A DNA stretch of 64,000 nt from [Clostridium] saccharolyticum WM1 (GTDB lineage: Bacteria > Bacillota > Clostridia > Lachnospirales > Lachnospiraceae), in the NCBI RefSeq assembly GCF_000144625.1, contig NC_014376.1, positions 868,001 to 932,000 on the forward strand, in the 5' to 3' direction. The position numbers and the translations under genes are program-made. Position 1 is the first letter of the stretch, and each line of letters opens with the position of its first letter. Shown here piece by piece: positions 53,371 through 62,941 of the stretch. Below the pieces are notes generated by a model. It did no database searches and was not told the origin of the DNA. It worked only from the letters and a program-made list of their open reading frames with translations.

Positions 53371-56187
53371 GGATGGAAAACAGAGGACATGTTAAAAGGC
53401 CTGCCTGGAGTTATGAACCTGGCTGCGGCCTTTGGAGAAGATTTAGAAAGTGTTTCCGTAATTGTAACAAGTACTATGGATTCCTTTGGTATTCAGGCAG
53501 GAGAGTCTGCACGCTTGGTTGATGTTCTGGCACAGGCCTCTATAAGCTCTAACACTAGTTTGGATATGATGGGAAAAACGTTCCATGGAGCTGCTCCTGC
53601 CGCCGCCGCGTTTGGCTACAGTATGGAAGATGTAGCGATAGCCGCCGGGCTTATGGCCAATGCCGGTATTCAGGGGGAGGCGGCCGGCGAATCTATAAAA
53701 ACGATTTTAACCAATCTGTCGGAGCCAACAAAATCCATGGAGCAATATATGCAAAAGTTTTCTGTATCATTAAAGGACAGCGCAGGTGAAATAAAGCCTC
53801 TCGGTGAATTATTGGAGAAATTACGGTCCGGCTTTTCGGGACTATCCGAGGCGCAAAAGGAAGAGTATGCAGAAGGGATTGCAGGAAAAGATGGTATGGC
53901 AGGTTTGCTTGCCATCATGAATGGATCAGATGAGGAGTTTTTAAGACTGAAAGAAGCCATAGACCATAGTACCGGAGCCGCTGAAAGGTTATCAGCTATC
54001 CGAATGGATAATTTGGCAGGGGATCTCTCTCTTTTTAAAGGGGCTTATGACAATATTAAACTTCAAGTATACAGTGGCATTTCAGAAGAACTTAGGGAAA
54101 TTGTACAGGAAGCTACAAAATGGATCTCAGGTTTTGCAGAAAGCCTTGAAGAAGGCATTCCCACCGCCCTCAGGATTATAAAACAGTTTGCTAATGGGCT
54201 AAGAGAGTCTTTTGGATCAGTTCTGGATACAGGTAAATGGTTCAAGAACCATTCGGAGGAGGTAAAAGGCGGTATAACCGGAATTGTAACTGCTTTGGCA
54301 ATCTTTAAAGTAGCTAATGCTGGTATTGGCTTAGCAGGCGGAATGTCAGGCGCTATTAATGCATGGCCTGTAGCTTTAGCTGGGATTGTGATAGGTGGAA
54401 TTGCTGGAATTGGAGCTGCTATAAAAGAGGCAAATGACCAAGTTATTAAAAGTAATTTAAAAGAACATTTTGGCGATTTAACGCTGTCGGTCAAGGAACT
54501 TAATGAAGCGGCAAAAAATACACTGGGGGCAGGACTATTTCAAACAATTGATCAATTCAAAGGTGCAGGTGCTAAATCAAAAGAAATATATCAATCTATG
54601 AAGCGCGATTTTCATGAAATTGCCAAGACAAAATGGAAATTGTCTGTAGGAGTTGAATTCGATGAGGAAGATACTGAGACTTATGAGATTGCTATTAAGA
54701 ATTATTTACAAGGTGCCCAGGATTATGTAGACAGTAAAGGGTATGAACTTAGTCTTGCAATAGATTTAGTATTTGGAAGCAGCAAAGAGGGAGAACAATT
54801 AAAAGATAGCAGCGGAACCTTTTATCAATCTATGAAAAAGGACCTGTATCAGAAGAGAAATGAAATAAATGAGCTTTTGGATAAGAAAGCGAATGATGGG
54901 CTATCAAAAGAGGAAGAGGAAGGGTTACAAGTAAAGCAGGATGAAGCCCTGAAATTAGTGGAATTAATTACACAGTCTGAGAATCAAGCCAATTTTGAAA
55001 TGCTCCAGTGGCAGATAACTGATCCGGATCTATCCGATGATTCCTACCAGAACTATCAGCAGGCAATTTTAGATTATAATAGCAAAGCAATGGAGAATAT
55101 TGACGATGCTTACTATTCAATAATTACTTCATTATTCGTTCAAAGGAAAGCCGGAGAAAATGGTTTAAAAAATGGAATAGATGAAGAACAGTACAATGAG
55201 CTGATGAAGAATACTAAGCAGTCTTATTATCGGCAAAAGCTTCAGGTGACAATGAATGGTTATTCCGCAATGAAAGGTGTTATTACAGAGAAATATGGAC
55301 CGGAAATAGAGCCTGTGTTAGCAGAGGTTCAAAATCGTATATCTGAAGAAATTGGAGCAATGGTTGATAAAGGTAATATTTATACCCCTGAAGCATGGCA
55401 GGAGGCATTTAATAAAGTATTAATCGAAGCAACAGAGACCACGGACCCGTTGGATTCTACTAAAGGGGCCGTATACACGCTTCTTAAAAATTTGTTAGAG
55501 CCAGAACAGACAATGGGGAAGATAATTGAACTTTACAAAAATTCTGGAGGAAATGTTTATGACAAAGATATTTTAGCTGCAGAGCAGTCAATGGACAATA
55601 CAAAGGCATGGAGAGCAGTGAGTGGTTCTGATATCGAAATGTGGAAACTTATCGGAGATAAAGTTGGTGAAGATACCGCACTATCCACTGTAGTAATGTC
55701 TACCAGGGAATCCGGCGCTATATACTTGGATGAATTTATTAGTGCTATTCGAGAAAAATTACCACAAGTAGAATTAGTTGCTAAAGACTTAAATGTTGAT
55801 TTAAGAAAATATGGAGAAGATAGTGATGGAATACCAATTCCAGTGAATTATGAAACAGCAAAAAAGTTCACAGAAACAAATACTGTAGATGGCATACCTA
55901 AGCAGACCCCAGAAAGCATCCTTTGGAAGAATTTTGAATATTTAAAAAATATTTATCAGGCAAACAATTATAGCAATTTATATAATTCAATGATTTCTTC
56001 AGGATCACCAGTTATTAACGAAGATAATACTTCTTTTGCGCCAGTGTTTAGTCCAACCATTTACATGAATGGTAACCCAACACCTTCTGGACAAATACCT
56101 GAAGTAGTACGTACGACTTATGAACAATTTAAGGCTTATTTGGAGCGATATAATCATGAACAGTTTAGAGTAGCATTTATGAGGTAA
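53371..56187 (+). CDS. Tape measure protein, exon 2 (C-terminal 938 residues)
   Basis: Continues exon 1 as GWKTEDMLKGLPGVMNLAAAFGEDL. The TP901 core follows (LAQASISSNTSLDMMG, FGYSMEDVAIAAGLMANAGIQGEAAGESIKTILTNLSEPTKSM, LSGLSEAQ-type motif and MDNLAGDLSLFKGAYDNIKLQ), then a short hydrophobic stretch (about 54290-54420) and a long charged, helical, more AT-rich tail. An ATG at 53368 would give 939 residues, but it is part of the intron end and has no ribosome site. The tape measure fills the tube lumen and sets tail length. Confidence 0.88.
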   Translation, partial: GWKTEDMLKGLPGVMNLAAAFGEDLESVSVIVTSTMDSFGIQAGESARLVDVLAQASISSNTSLDMMGKTFHGAAPAAAAFGYSMEDVAIAAGLMANAGIQGEAAGESIKTILTNLSEPTKSMEQYMQKFSVSLKDSAGEIKPLGELLEKLRSGFSGLSEAQKEEYAEGIAGKDGMAGLLAIMNGSDEEFLRLKEAIDHSTGAAERLSAIRMDNLAGDLSLFKGAYDNIKLQVYSGISEELREIVQEATKWISGFAESLEEGIPTALRIIKQFANGLRESFGSVLDTGKWFKNHSEEVKGGITGIVTALAIFKVANAGIGLAGGMSGAINAWPVALAGIVIGGIAGIGAAIKEANDQVIKSNLKEHFGDLTLSVKELNEAAKNTLGAGLFQTIDQFKGAGAKSKEIYQSMKRDFHEIAKTKWKLSVGVEFDEEDTETYEIAIKNYLQGAQDYVDSKGYELSLAIDLVFGSSKEGEQLKDSSGTFYQSMKKDLYQKRNEINELLDKKANDGLSKEEEEGLQVKQDEALKLVELITQSENQANFEMLQWQITDPDLSDDSYQNYQQAILDYNSKAMENIDDAYYSIITSLFVQRKAGENGLKNGIDEEQYNELMKNTKQSYYRQKLQVTMNGYSAMKGVITEKYGPEIEPVLAEVQNRISEEIGAMVDKGNIYTPEAWQEAFNKVLIEATETTDPLDSTKGAVYTLLKNLLEPEQTMGKIIELYKNSGGNVYDKDILAAEQSMDNTKAWRAVSGSDIEMWKLIGDKVGEDTALSTVVMSTRESGAIYLDEFISAIREKLPQVELVAKDLNVDLRKYGEDSDGIPIPVNYETAKKFTETNTVDGIPKQTPESILWKNFEYLKNIYQANNYSNLYNSMISSGSPVINEDNTSFAPVFSPTIYMNGNPTPSGQIPEVVRTTYEQFKAYLERYNHEQFRVAFMR

Positions 56188-56188
56188 T

Positions 56189-56389
56189 ATGGGGAATTAT
56201 AAAACAGTTCAAGGCGATACCTGGGACATGATTGCAAAAAAAGCGTATGGAGCTGAGAAATACCTTGATCATTTAATGAGAAACAATTTTGGTTTGCTGG
56301 ATTATTTTGTATTTCCGGCAGGGATTCTGGTAAACACCCCGAGCTTGCCAAACAGGGAGATCATCGGTTTGCCGGAATGGAGAAAATGA
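56189..56389 (+). CDS. Tail protein X-like LysM protein
   Basis: A 66-residue protein that is one LysM-type domain (YKTVQGDTWDMIAKKAYGAEKYLDHLMRNN...FPAGILVNTPSLP), matching P2 gpX. It sits between tape measure and gpD-like genes as in P2-type tails, and is thought to form part of the baseplate hub. It starts one base after the tape-measure stop; its own ribosome site lies inside that gene (GAGGTAATATGG). Confidence 0.85.
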   Translation: MGNYKTVQGDTWDMIAKKAYGAEKYLDHLMRNNFGLLDYFVFPAGILVNTPSLPNREIIGLPEWRK

Positions 56390-56425
56390 AAGCAGTGATA
56401 TATGGTATGAAAGGAGGGAAAGTCT

Positions 56426-57658
56426 ACGAGCAATCCAAGAAAGAAATATTTAAATGTTGTATACAATGGAGTGGAGGTATGGAAAGATTTATCTGCGTAC
56501 ATAGAGAGTTTTTCATATGAAGATTCCGTTGACGAATCGGATAATATATCCATTTCATTAAGTGACCGTGATTTAAAATGGAGCCGTACCTGGCTGCCTG
56601 AAAAAGGGGACAAGATTTCCCCTTCCATCATTCTTGAAAACTGGAACTATGAGGGAGAAAAAATGACTGTGATGTGTGGTGCTTTCCTGGTAGATGATTT
56701 CTCCTTTTCCTGCCCTCCGTTTTCCTGTTCCATCAATGGGGTCTCAGCACCGGTGGATACCGGTTTTAAAGAAACAGAAAATACAAAAACTTGGGAAGCT
56801 GCTACTGTAAGGCTGATTGCCTCTGAAATTGCAGGAAAATATGGTTTGGAGCTGGTTTACGAATCAGAGGATATCCAGGTAGCAAAAACCGAGCAGGACA
56901 ATCAGCCGGACAGTGACTTTTTAAAAAGTATTTGCGAAAGGTATGGATTAGGGATGAAAATCTTTTTCAACCGACTGGTAATATGGGACTTAAAACAATA
57001 TTTTGATAAGCCTACGGTTATGACAATCGTACCTGAAATGGTTTCAAAATGGTCTTATAACAGCACTATGCAGGGAACCTACACCGGAGTAAAGGTAAGT
57101 TATACGAATCCCAGCAACAGTCAAACCGTTGAAGTCATGGTAGGAACAGAAGAACGGCTCTATAAAACAAGCCAAAAGGCAGACAATGAGGTGGATGCCA
57201 GACGAATCGGAGATAGTATTTTAAGGAATGCGAATAGAAAAGAGAAAACTATGAAGCTGACGATTCCGCCCAAAATGTCTTTGTATGCAACTGCCAATGT
57301 TCTACTGTCAGGTTTTGGAAATCTGGATGGAAAATATTTTGTAGAGAGGATTTCTCACAGTCTGTCAGATCGAACTTATGATATGCAGGTCAGCTTAAGC
57401 TTTATTTCTAAAGACAATGATCAGAGGGGAAATGCAGAGAAGACAGACGGCAGCAGCAAAGAAGTAAATAATTATACGGTACAAAAAGGTGACAGTTTAT
57501 GGAGTCTTGCAAAACGTTTTTATGGGGATGGAGCCAGATGCCGGGAGATTTACGAGGCAAATCAGAAAGTCATTGAGGCGGAAGCAAAAAGACGCGGAAA
57601 GAGGGACTCCAATAATGGGTATTGGATTTATCCGGAATTGATTCTTTTAATACCATGA
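56426..57658 (+). CDS. gpD-like baseplate hub protein with C-terminal LysM; apparent ACG start
   Basis: From the first ATG (56471) it has 395 residues, but the frame is protein-like upstream: SNPRKKYLNVVYNGVEVWKDLSAYIESFSY. A perfect AAAGGAGGG lies 7 bases before ACG at 56426, where ATG would be expected; in-frame TGA is at 56408. So ACG seems to be the start (410 residues). The ATG at 56471 has GGAGG only one base before it. The body matches phage late control gpD/hub proteins (TGFKETENTKTWEAATVRLIASEIAGKYGLEL, EQDNQPDSDFLKSICERYGLG). A LysM domain (VQKGDSLWSLAKRFYGDGARCREIYEANQ) is at the end. Confidence 0.85.
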   Translation, partial: TSNPRKKYLNVVYNGVEVWKDLSAYIESFSYEDSVDESDNISISLSDRDLKWSRTWLPEKGDKISPSIILENWNYEGEKMTVMCGAFLVDDFSFSCPPFSCSINGVSAPVDTGFKETENTKTWEAATVRLIASEIAGKYGLELVYESEDIQVAKTEQDNQPDSDFLKSICERYGLGMKIFFNRLVIWDLKQYFDKPTVMTIVPEMVSKWSYNSTMQGTYTGVKVSYTNPSNSQTVEVMVGTEERLYKTSQKADNEVDARRIGDSILRNANRKEKTMKLTIPPKMSLYATANVLLSGFGNLDGKYFVERISHSLSDRTYDMQVSLSFISKDNDQRGNAEKTDGSSKEVNNYTVQKGDSLWSLAKRFYGDGARCREIYEANQKVIEAEAKRRGKRDSNNGYWIYPELILLIP

Positions 57659-57671
57659 GAGGAGGAAAAGT

Positions 57672-58085
57672 ATGAAGGATGTGATTCGGGTTGGACGGAT
57701 ATCATCGATAAATCCTGAAACCGGTTCGGTAAGAGTATATTATCCGGATAAGGACAGCACAACCTCTGAATTGCCATTGTTTCATTTTCACCGGGAATTC
57801 AAGCTTCCTAAAGTGAACGATCAGGTGATTGTGCTTCATTTATCTAATGATACCAGTTCAGGAGTGGTATTGGGGGGATTCTGGCACGAAATCGATCAAC
57901 CGCCAAAACAGGCGGAATACAGAAAGGATCTGGAAGACGGCTCCTACGAAATGCTTCAGAATGGGAATTTTTTAATCCATTCCCCGCAGATTAGTTTAAG
58001 AGGTGAAGCAGGGACAGTTACGTTATCAGAGATTTTAGAAATGAAAAGCAGGCTGGAGACACTGGAAAGGAGGCTGGAAGAATGA
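57672..58085 (+). CDS. Baseplate assembly protein V-like (spike)
   Basis: A 137-residue protein with the gpV N-terminal OB-type fold (RVGRISSINPETGSVRVYYPDKDSTTSELPL...LPKVNDQVIVLHLSNDTSSGVVLGGFW) and a short C-terminal coiled coil. gpV-like proteins form the membrane-piercing tip of contractile tails. The usual beta-helix is short here. AGGAGG precedes the ATG. It overlaps the next gene by 4 bases. Confidence 0.85.
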   Translation: MKDVIRVGRISSINPETGSVRVYYPDKDSTTSELPLFHFHREFKLPKVNDQVIVLHLSNDTSSGVVLGGFWHEIDQPPKQAEYRKDLEDGSYEMLQNGNFLIHSPQISLRGEAGTVTLSEILEMKSRLETLERRLEE

Positions 58086-58471
58086 TTGGACTTTTAGGTG
58101 GACTGCGATTCCGGGTAAATGACAGTCGGGTTTTCACATTTCAGAATTTTAGAAGAGAGATTTCAGCTTCATGGAATACGATGAATCGGATCGGCCAGAA
58201 ACCGCTGTGCGAATTAGGAGGGGCAGATTTACAGACAGTAACCTTTGACATAACTCTGGATGCCTCTCTGGGAGTAAAACCCAGGGCGCTTTTAGGAATC
58301 ATGGAGCGAATGACGGAGTCAGGAGAAGCCAATGAACTGGTTATTGGAAGGCAGTTAGTAGGGAAAAACAAATGGGTAATAACGAAATGTTCTCAGGCCT
58401 GGGAAGTTATATTAAGAGGCGGAGAATTATATCGTGCCAATGTTACCCTGACGTTACAGGAATATGTGTGA
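58082..58471 (+). CDS. Phage tail protein U-like (gpU)
   Basis: A 129-residue protein matching the gpU family (GGLRFRVNDSRVFTFQNFRREISASWNTMNRIGQKPLCELGGADLQTVTFDITLDASLGVKPRALLGIM). gpU has been linked with tail termination or the proximal tail. In this operon it lies among baseplate genes, as in related prophages. ATGA overlap with the gpV-like gene. Confidence 0.82.
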   Translation: MIGLLGGLRFRVNDSRVFTFQNFRREISASWNTMNRIGQKPLCELGGADLQTVTFDITLDASLGVKPRALLGIMERMTESGEANELVIGRQLVGKNKWVITKCSQAWEVILRGGELYRANVTLTLQEYV

Positions 58472-58481
58472 GGTGGCGGCA

Positions 58482-58781
58482 ATGGAAAGATATGAAGTGT
58501 CCATCTCGGACGTATGTGGAGAGCAGGCAGAGGAACTAAAACGTAACCTGACCACTCTGTTTGGAACAAGGGCCGGCGCTCAACCTGCCGACAGAGAGTT
58601 TGGTATTTCTTGGGAATGTCTGGATGAAATGCCGGAAGCAGCAGAAAGCCTGTTTTTTCTGGAAGCTGCAAAAAAGGTGGAGCGGTATGAGCCAAGAGTA
58701 AGGATCCATGACATCGTGTTTGAGCAGAAAGAGGGAATGTTGGTCCCTCACATATATTTTAAAGGAAAGGAGGAACCTTGA
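58482..58781 (+). CDS. Baseplate wedge protein gpW/gp25-like
   Basis: A 99-residue protein of the gp25 (lysozyme-like) wedge family: LKRNLTTLFGTRAGAQPADREFGISWECLDEMPEAAESLFFLEAAKKVERYEPRVRI carries the typical T..GT..G.RP..REFG pattern and the RYEPRV motif. ATG 58482 follows GAGGTGGCGG; a longer start at 58464 is less likely. It overlaps the gpJ-like start by one base. Confidence 0.87.
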   Translation: MERYEVSISDVCGEQAEELKRNLTTLFGTRAGAQPADREFGISWECLDEMPEAAESLFFLEAAKKVERYEPRVRIHDIVFEQKEGMLVPHIYFKGKEEP

Positions 58782-59929
58782 TGAAAAACATGAACAACAG
58801 GTTTTCCGATTATCCGGAGGTCAGTTTTATTGAAGATACCAGTTTTTCAGACCTTCAGGCACGGCTTATAGAAGATTATGAGAAAAAGTATAAGGAATTG
58901 ACCGGAAAAAATATTTCACTGTCATTGGCAGATCCGTACCGCCTGATTTTATATTCCTGCGCAGTTGCAATTTACCAGGGATACCAATATGAGGACAGAG
59001 CGGGAAAAATGGGATTGCTAAAATACAGTACCGGCGAATTTCTGGACAATCTGGCGGCCTTTAAGAAGGTAAAAAGGAATGAGGCATCTCCTGCCCGCAC
59101 CATGATACGTTTTACTCTGTCGGCTGCAGTTGAAAGAAAGGTTGTAATTCCAAAGGGAACCAGGGTAAAAGGCCCGGAGCTGTATTTTGAGACATCGGAT
59201 ATAGGGGAAATAATGCCGGGCCAGCTTTATGCAGATATTCCGGCAAAGTGCCAGATTACCGGAATAAAAGGAAATGGTTATTTGCCTGGTGAGATTAGAA
59301 CGCTCACTGACTTGCTTCCCTACACTCTTAAGGTATCTAACCTGACTCAGACCAGCGGAGGCGCAGACCGGGAAAGTGATGAGGAGTTGGCGGAACGGAT
59401 TTATCTGGCGCCAATCAGCTATTCAACGGCTGGACCGGAGCGTGCTTATGAGTACTGGGTAAAGACATTCAGCCCTTCGGTAGGGGAATGCCGGATTACT
59501 TCAGAAGCTCCTGGTGAAGTAGATATTTACGTAACTATGGCGGATGGGACGATTCCTGATGACGGTTTCCTTAAAGAGCTGGAAGAATATTTGGAAAATA
59601 GCAACGTACGGCCTTTAACAGACCATGTTGTTGTGAAAAAACCCAGGCCAATAGAATATAATATTGATTTTGTTTATTATATCCGCAATGAGGACAGTGA
59701 TAAGGAAGAAACCATAAAGTACGCAGTACAGACAGCCTGTGATAATTACATAGCATGGCAGAAGAAGGTAGGCAGAGATATTAATCCTTCAAAACTGATT
59801 TATCTGGTAATGGAAGCTGGAGTAAAGATGGTAGAAGTACAAACGCCGGTATTTACGGAAACACCTGATTCTGCGATGGCGTTTCCCGGAAAGATTGCCT
59901 TGAATTACGGAGGAAGAAAGGATGATTGA
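58781..59929 (+). CDS. Baseplate protein J-like
   Basis: A 382-residue wedge protein: TIRFTLSA-type beta region after residue 100 (ERKVVIPKGTRVKGPELYFETSD), the conserved GGADRESDEELAERIYLAPISYSTAGPERAYEYWVKTFSPSVGECRI near 195-240, and a C-terminal domain. This is the gpJ/Mu gp47 pattern. AAAGGAGG precedes the ATG at 58781. It overlaps the gpI-like gene by 8 bases. Confidence 0.9.
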   Translation: MKNMNNRFSDYPEVSFIEDTSFSDLQARLIEDYEKKYKELTGKNISLSLADPYRLILYSCAVAIYQGYQYEDRAGKMGLLKYSTGEFLDNLAAFKKVKRNEASPARTMIRFTLSAAVERKVVIPKGTRVKGPELYFETSDIGEIMPGQLYADIPAKCQITGIKGNGYLPGEIRTLTDLLPYTLKVSNLTQTSGGADRESDEELAERIYLAPISYSTAGPERAYEYWVKTFSPSVGECRITSEAPGEVDIYVTMADGTIPDDGFLKELEEYLENSNVRPLTDHVVVKKPRPIEYNIDFVYYIRNEDSDKEETIKYAVQTACDNYIAWQKKVGRDINPSKLIYLVMEAGVKMVEVQTPVFTETPDSAMAFPGKIALNYGGRKDD

Positions 59930-60857
59930 TTTTTATAAAGGTGAAATGAAAGATATTATGCCGGTTAATCTGATTTCTCCGGAAACAAAAGCAATCAGCT
60001 TTGCAATAGGTCAGGCGATGAAAAAGCTGCAGGAGTTTTCCAGAGCGTGTTATATATATGGAGAATTAGGTAAGGTGCCGGAGCCGGTGCTTGATCTCCT
60101 CGCATTGGAGCTGAATACCCAATATTATGATCAGACCATGCCGAGAAATTTGAAGGAGCAGTTGATCACACAGACAACCGCCTGGTATATGCATGCAGGT
60201 ACACCGGGAGTTCTGGAGGAATTTTTAGATACAGCGCTGGATGGCGGAGAAATACGAGAATGGTTTCAATATGAGGGAAAACCTTACTATTTTAAAGTGC
60301 TGGTACAGGTGGGGGAACATGAAATCCCGTTAGGTTATGGATTGGAAGTTAAAAGGCAAATAGAACTTTATAAAAATGCCCGATCCTGGCTGGAGCATGT
60401 GGCGTTTGTAATAAAATCCAAGGCTGATTGTAAGATTGATCTTGAAAATGCGGTTCGTTTTAGAGGGAAGTTTTATCCTCGCCTCAATACTCCTTATTTA
60501 AAGCTGGATGGTTTTTGGAAGCTTGATGGTAAAAGATTAAGTGGATATGACAGTGATGAAAAGATAGATTTTTATCCGGTAAAGCAAAATTGGGAAATAA
60601 GAATTTCAGAGAATATTCTTTTGAAAGAACAGTGTCATGTGATTTATTCGGTACCAGAAAATATGGACACAGAAGAAAGAATGAGGTTTTCTGGCCGGAC
60701 AGCATCGATGGCTGGGACAAAGAATGCAATGTTTTTTAAAGCTAAAGTTGGTGAGTATGTGAGGCCAAGTGTGAGAGTTACAACTATCAACCGATTATCC
60801 TCGGGATGGAAATTAAATGGTAACAGAGCTTTAAATGGTGGCCTGTCAATACTTTAA
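59922..60857 (+). CDS. Tail protein I-like
   Basis: A 311-residue protein whose first 180 residues match the P2 gpI family (FYKGEMKDIMPVNLISPETKAISFAIGQAMKKLQEFSRACYIYGELGKVPEPVLDLLALELNTQYYDQTMP). The C-terminal part (KLDGFWKLDGKRLSGYDSDEKIDFYPVKQ ... WKLNGNRALNGG) has repeats of the W-L-DG/NG type seen in fibre-attached regions. It links baseplate and fibres. Overlaps gpJ-like by 8 bases. Confidence 0.85.
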   Translation: MIDFYKGEMKDIMPVNLISPETKAISFAIGQAMKKLQEFSRACYIYGELGKVPEPVLDLLALELNTQYYDQTMPRNLKEQLITQTTAWYMHAGTPGVLEEFLDTALDGGEIREWFQYEGKPYYFKVLVQVGEHEIPLGYGLEVKRQIELYKNARSWLEHVAFVIKSKADCKIDLENAVRFRGKFYPRLNTPYLKLDGFWKLDGKRLSGYDSDEKIDFYPVKQNWEIRISENILLKEQCHVIYSVPENMDTEERMRFSGRTASMAGTKNAMFFKAKVGEYVRPSVRVTTINRLSSGWKLNGNRALNGGLSIL

Positions 60858-60903
60858 TCAATACTTGAAATAAAAATAATGAATGATGAAAGGAAGAAAG
60901 AAT

Positions 60904-61299
60904 ATGGCAGAAAGTTCAAACGGTGTAATGACTGTAATAGCCAGAAAAAAATTATGTGAGGCACATGCCGGAGACCGGCAGTTGCCGAAGATTAAAAAAA
61001 TAGCCTGGGGTGACGGAGGGGTAAATGAAGCGGGAACTCCTAAGAACACGACGGGAAATGAAATTGGACTTTATAATGAGCTGATGAAAAAGGATGTGGA
61101 AGCTTATGTGTATGTAAGTGAAGACCATACCAGTTGCCGATATACAGCTACTTTGGAAGCAGGAGATCTGACTGGTAAGGAAATATCAGAAATGGGACTC
61201 TTTGATGATGATGGAGATTTGGTGGCTTACCGGACATTTTTGCGTAAGGGCAAAGATGAAGATATTCCTCAGATTTATGATATGGATGAAGTATTTTAA
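60904..61299 (+). CDS. Tail-collar fibre N-terminal-like protein (DUF3751 type)
   Basis: A 131-residue protein resembling the N-terminal attachment domain of gpH-type fibres: GVMTVIARKKLCEAHAGDRQLPKIKKIAWGDGGVNEAG, then LTGKEISEMGLFDDDGDLVAYRTF, the EIGLFD.DG pattern. In larger phages this domain is fused to a long fibre; here it is a separate short gene. ATG 60904 follows AAAGGAAGAAAG. About 46 bases lie between it and the gpI-like gene. Confidence 0.75.
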   Translation: MAESSNGVMTVIARKKLCEAHAGDRQLPKIKKIAWGDGGVNEAGTPKNTTGNEIGLYNELMKKDVEAYVYVSEDHTSCRYTATLEAGDLTGKEISEMGLFDDDGDLVAYRTFLRKGKDEDIPQIYDMDEVF

Positions 61300-61317
61300 C
61301 AAAAGGAGGTATATGGA

Positions 61318-61752
61318 ATGGAATTTTGTAAAATAAAAAATCCACCGGAATATACACTGGAGGTGGAGCATTGGACCAGAGATACGGATGCAGACGGTGA
61401 TCAGATGGCAGTAGTAATTGAACAGTTATTGAATAATACATTTTACAACAAGACGCTGGAGGAAAGTCGTCAGCTGCCGGTTTTGGTTAATCTCCCTGCT
61501 TCCGGATGGAGCAGTGAAGCTCCATATTGTCAAAAGGTCGTGGTGACTGGAGTTCAGGCAACTGATAACCCAACCGTTCATCCCTGTACTCCAAAGGAAT
61601 TAGGTCCTACAGAAGTGAAATTAAAAAGGAAACTGATTAGTATGATTACAGACGGCGAATCAGGAGATGGCTATGTAATATTTTATTGCGGAGAAAAAAA
61701 GCCAACAGAAGATTTTAGTGTGTATTTGAGAGGGGTGAGTGTCAATGGGTAA
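61318..61752 (+). CDS. Tail-fibre-associated hypothetical protein
   Basis: A 144-residue protein (FCKIKNPPEYTLEVEHWTRDTDADGDQMAVVIEQLLNNTFYNK ... TEVKLKRKLISMITDGESGDGYVIFYCGEKKPTEDFSVYLRGV). The final part looks like a beta-rich attachment domain. Context suggests a fibre connector or baseplate accessory; the family is not recognised. AAAGGAGG precedes the ATG. It overlaps the fibre gene by 8 bases. Confidence 0.6.
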   Translation: MEFCKIKNPPEYTLEVEHWTRDTDADGDQMAVVIEQLLNNTFYNKTLEESRQLPVLVNLPASGWSSEAPYCQKVVVTGVQATDNPTVHPCTPKELGPTEVKLKRKLISMITDGESGDGYVIFYCGEKKPTEDFSVYLRGVSVNG

Positions 61753-62806
61753 AGTGATTATTGCCGGGGGTAGTGGATCAGGAGCAGGGTCTGACGAATG
61801 CACGGCCACAAAAGCTGAGGTATTAAAGGGATATAGTGTAATTTCAGCTGATTCCGATGATGAAGTGGTAGAGGGTTCATTGGAACTTACTGGTGACGCA
61901 TCAGATAGTCAGGTACTGGAAGGAAAAACATATTATAACACTAATCCAAAGATTAAGAGAAATGGTTCCATGGTAAACCATGGCGCTGTATCCCTGAGTT
62001 TGAATGCTGGTACATCCTATACAGTGCCTGCCGGTTTTCACAATGGGGGAGGTAAGGTGGTTGCTAACAGTTTGGTAAGCCAGACCAGCGCAACGGCTAC
62101 ATCTGCAAAGATATTAAGTGGGCAGACAGCTTGGGCGAATGGAAGTAAAGTTACAGGGACCATACCCATTCAAGGAGCGGATGTATCCGGCACTGATCGG
62201 GCTTGGGCTACCAACATGAGTAATTGGGCAGGTACCGTTAATTTAGGAGTCAGGAATGGACATTACTTAAATGGTGTCAATTGGATTCAGGCGAATATTC
62301 CAGAATATCAGCCATGGAATATTAAAAAGGGTGTGAATATAGGGGGTATAGTAGGTACCTTTGAGGGTTATGTACCAACAGCAAATGACCTTTATATAAG
62401 AGGGAATAATATATCAGGATTTACTTCAACCGACAAAAATAAATTCTCTTTTGAAACTGGGCAGATTAATTATTCGGGCGTAGTGAATGGATCTTGGGGG
62501 AGTTATGCTTCAATGTCAGTAGATAATATTAATTTAACTGGGAAATCCTATCTTAATATTCAATTTTCTTTAACTAAAACAGATGATTCTGGGGAGAATT
62601 TTAATTTAGCAATAGTTAAGCCTGGAACCACTCTGTATAATAGTCAGCTTGGTCTCGTTTCACATCCAACCAACACGTATGTAGTAGATAAAGTACTGAG
62701 TATCCCTTTGTCACAAATACAAATGGTTGTAAAGATTGGGGTATACTTTTACACTAAGTCAGGTACATCCTTTAATGGAACTATTCAGAGAATTTGGTTA
62801 AATTAA
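61745..62806 (+). CDS. Tail fibre protein (receptor-binding candidate)
   Basis: A 353-residue, Gly/Ser/Thr-rich protein. Residues 1-60 hold the motif KAEVLKGYSVISADSDDEVVEGSL, and repeats of the type SGQTAWANGSKVTGTIP occur near 125-140, typical for clostridial tail fibres; the C-terminal 130 residues look like a beta-sandwich. ATG 61745 preferred (GAGAGGGGTGAG before it); GTG 61739 possible. This would be the specificity determinant of the particle. A 135-base gap follows with no gene. Confidence 0.78.
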   Translation: MGKVIIAGGSGSGAGSDECTATKAEVLKGYSVISADSDDEVVEGSLELTGDASDSQVLEGKTYYNTNPKIKRNGSMVNHGAVSLSLNAGTSYTVPAGFHNGGGKVVANSLVSQTSATATSAKILSGQTAWANGSKVTGTIPIQGADVSGTDRAWATNMSNWAGTVNLGVRNGHYLNGVNWIQANIPEYQPWNIKKGVNIGGIVGTFEGYVPTANDLYIRGNNISGFTSTDKNKFSFETGQINYSGVVNGSWGSYASMSVDNINLTGKSYLNIQFSLTKTDDSGENFNLAIVKPGTTLYNSQLGLVSHPTNTYVVDKVLSIPLSQIQMVVKIGVYFYTKSGTSFNGTIQRIWLN

Positions 62807-62941
62807 TTTCTACACTGACGCAGTTAAATGCAGTTAAATATCCTTTATAAATATACTAAATTTCTTTAAAGGCAATTTGGCAGAAATTAAAGTAATTGAT
62901 TAATTGATGAAACGCTATCTATTTTAATGAAAGGAGACTAT

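Noticed and set aside
53368..56187. Tape measure starting at ATG 53368 as an independent gene, or exon 1 as a broken gene
   Set aside because: The ATG is the last three bases of the intron, has no ribosome site, and exact splicing gives the conserved AGW junction.
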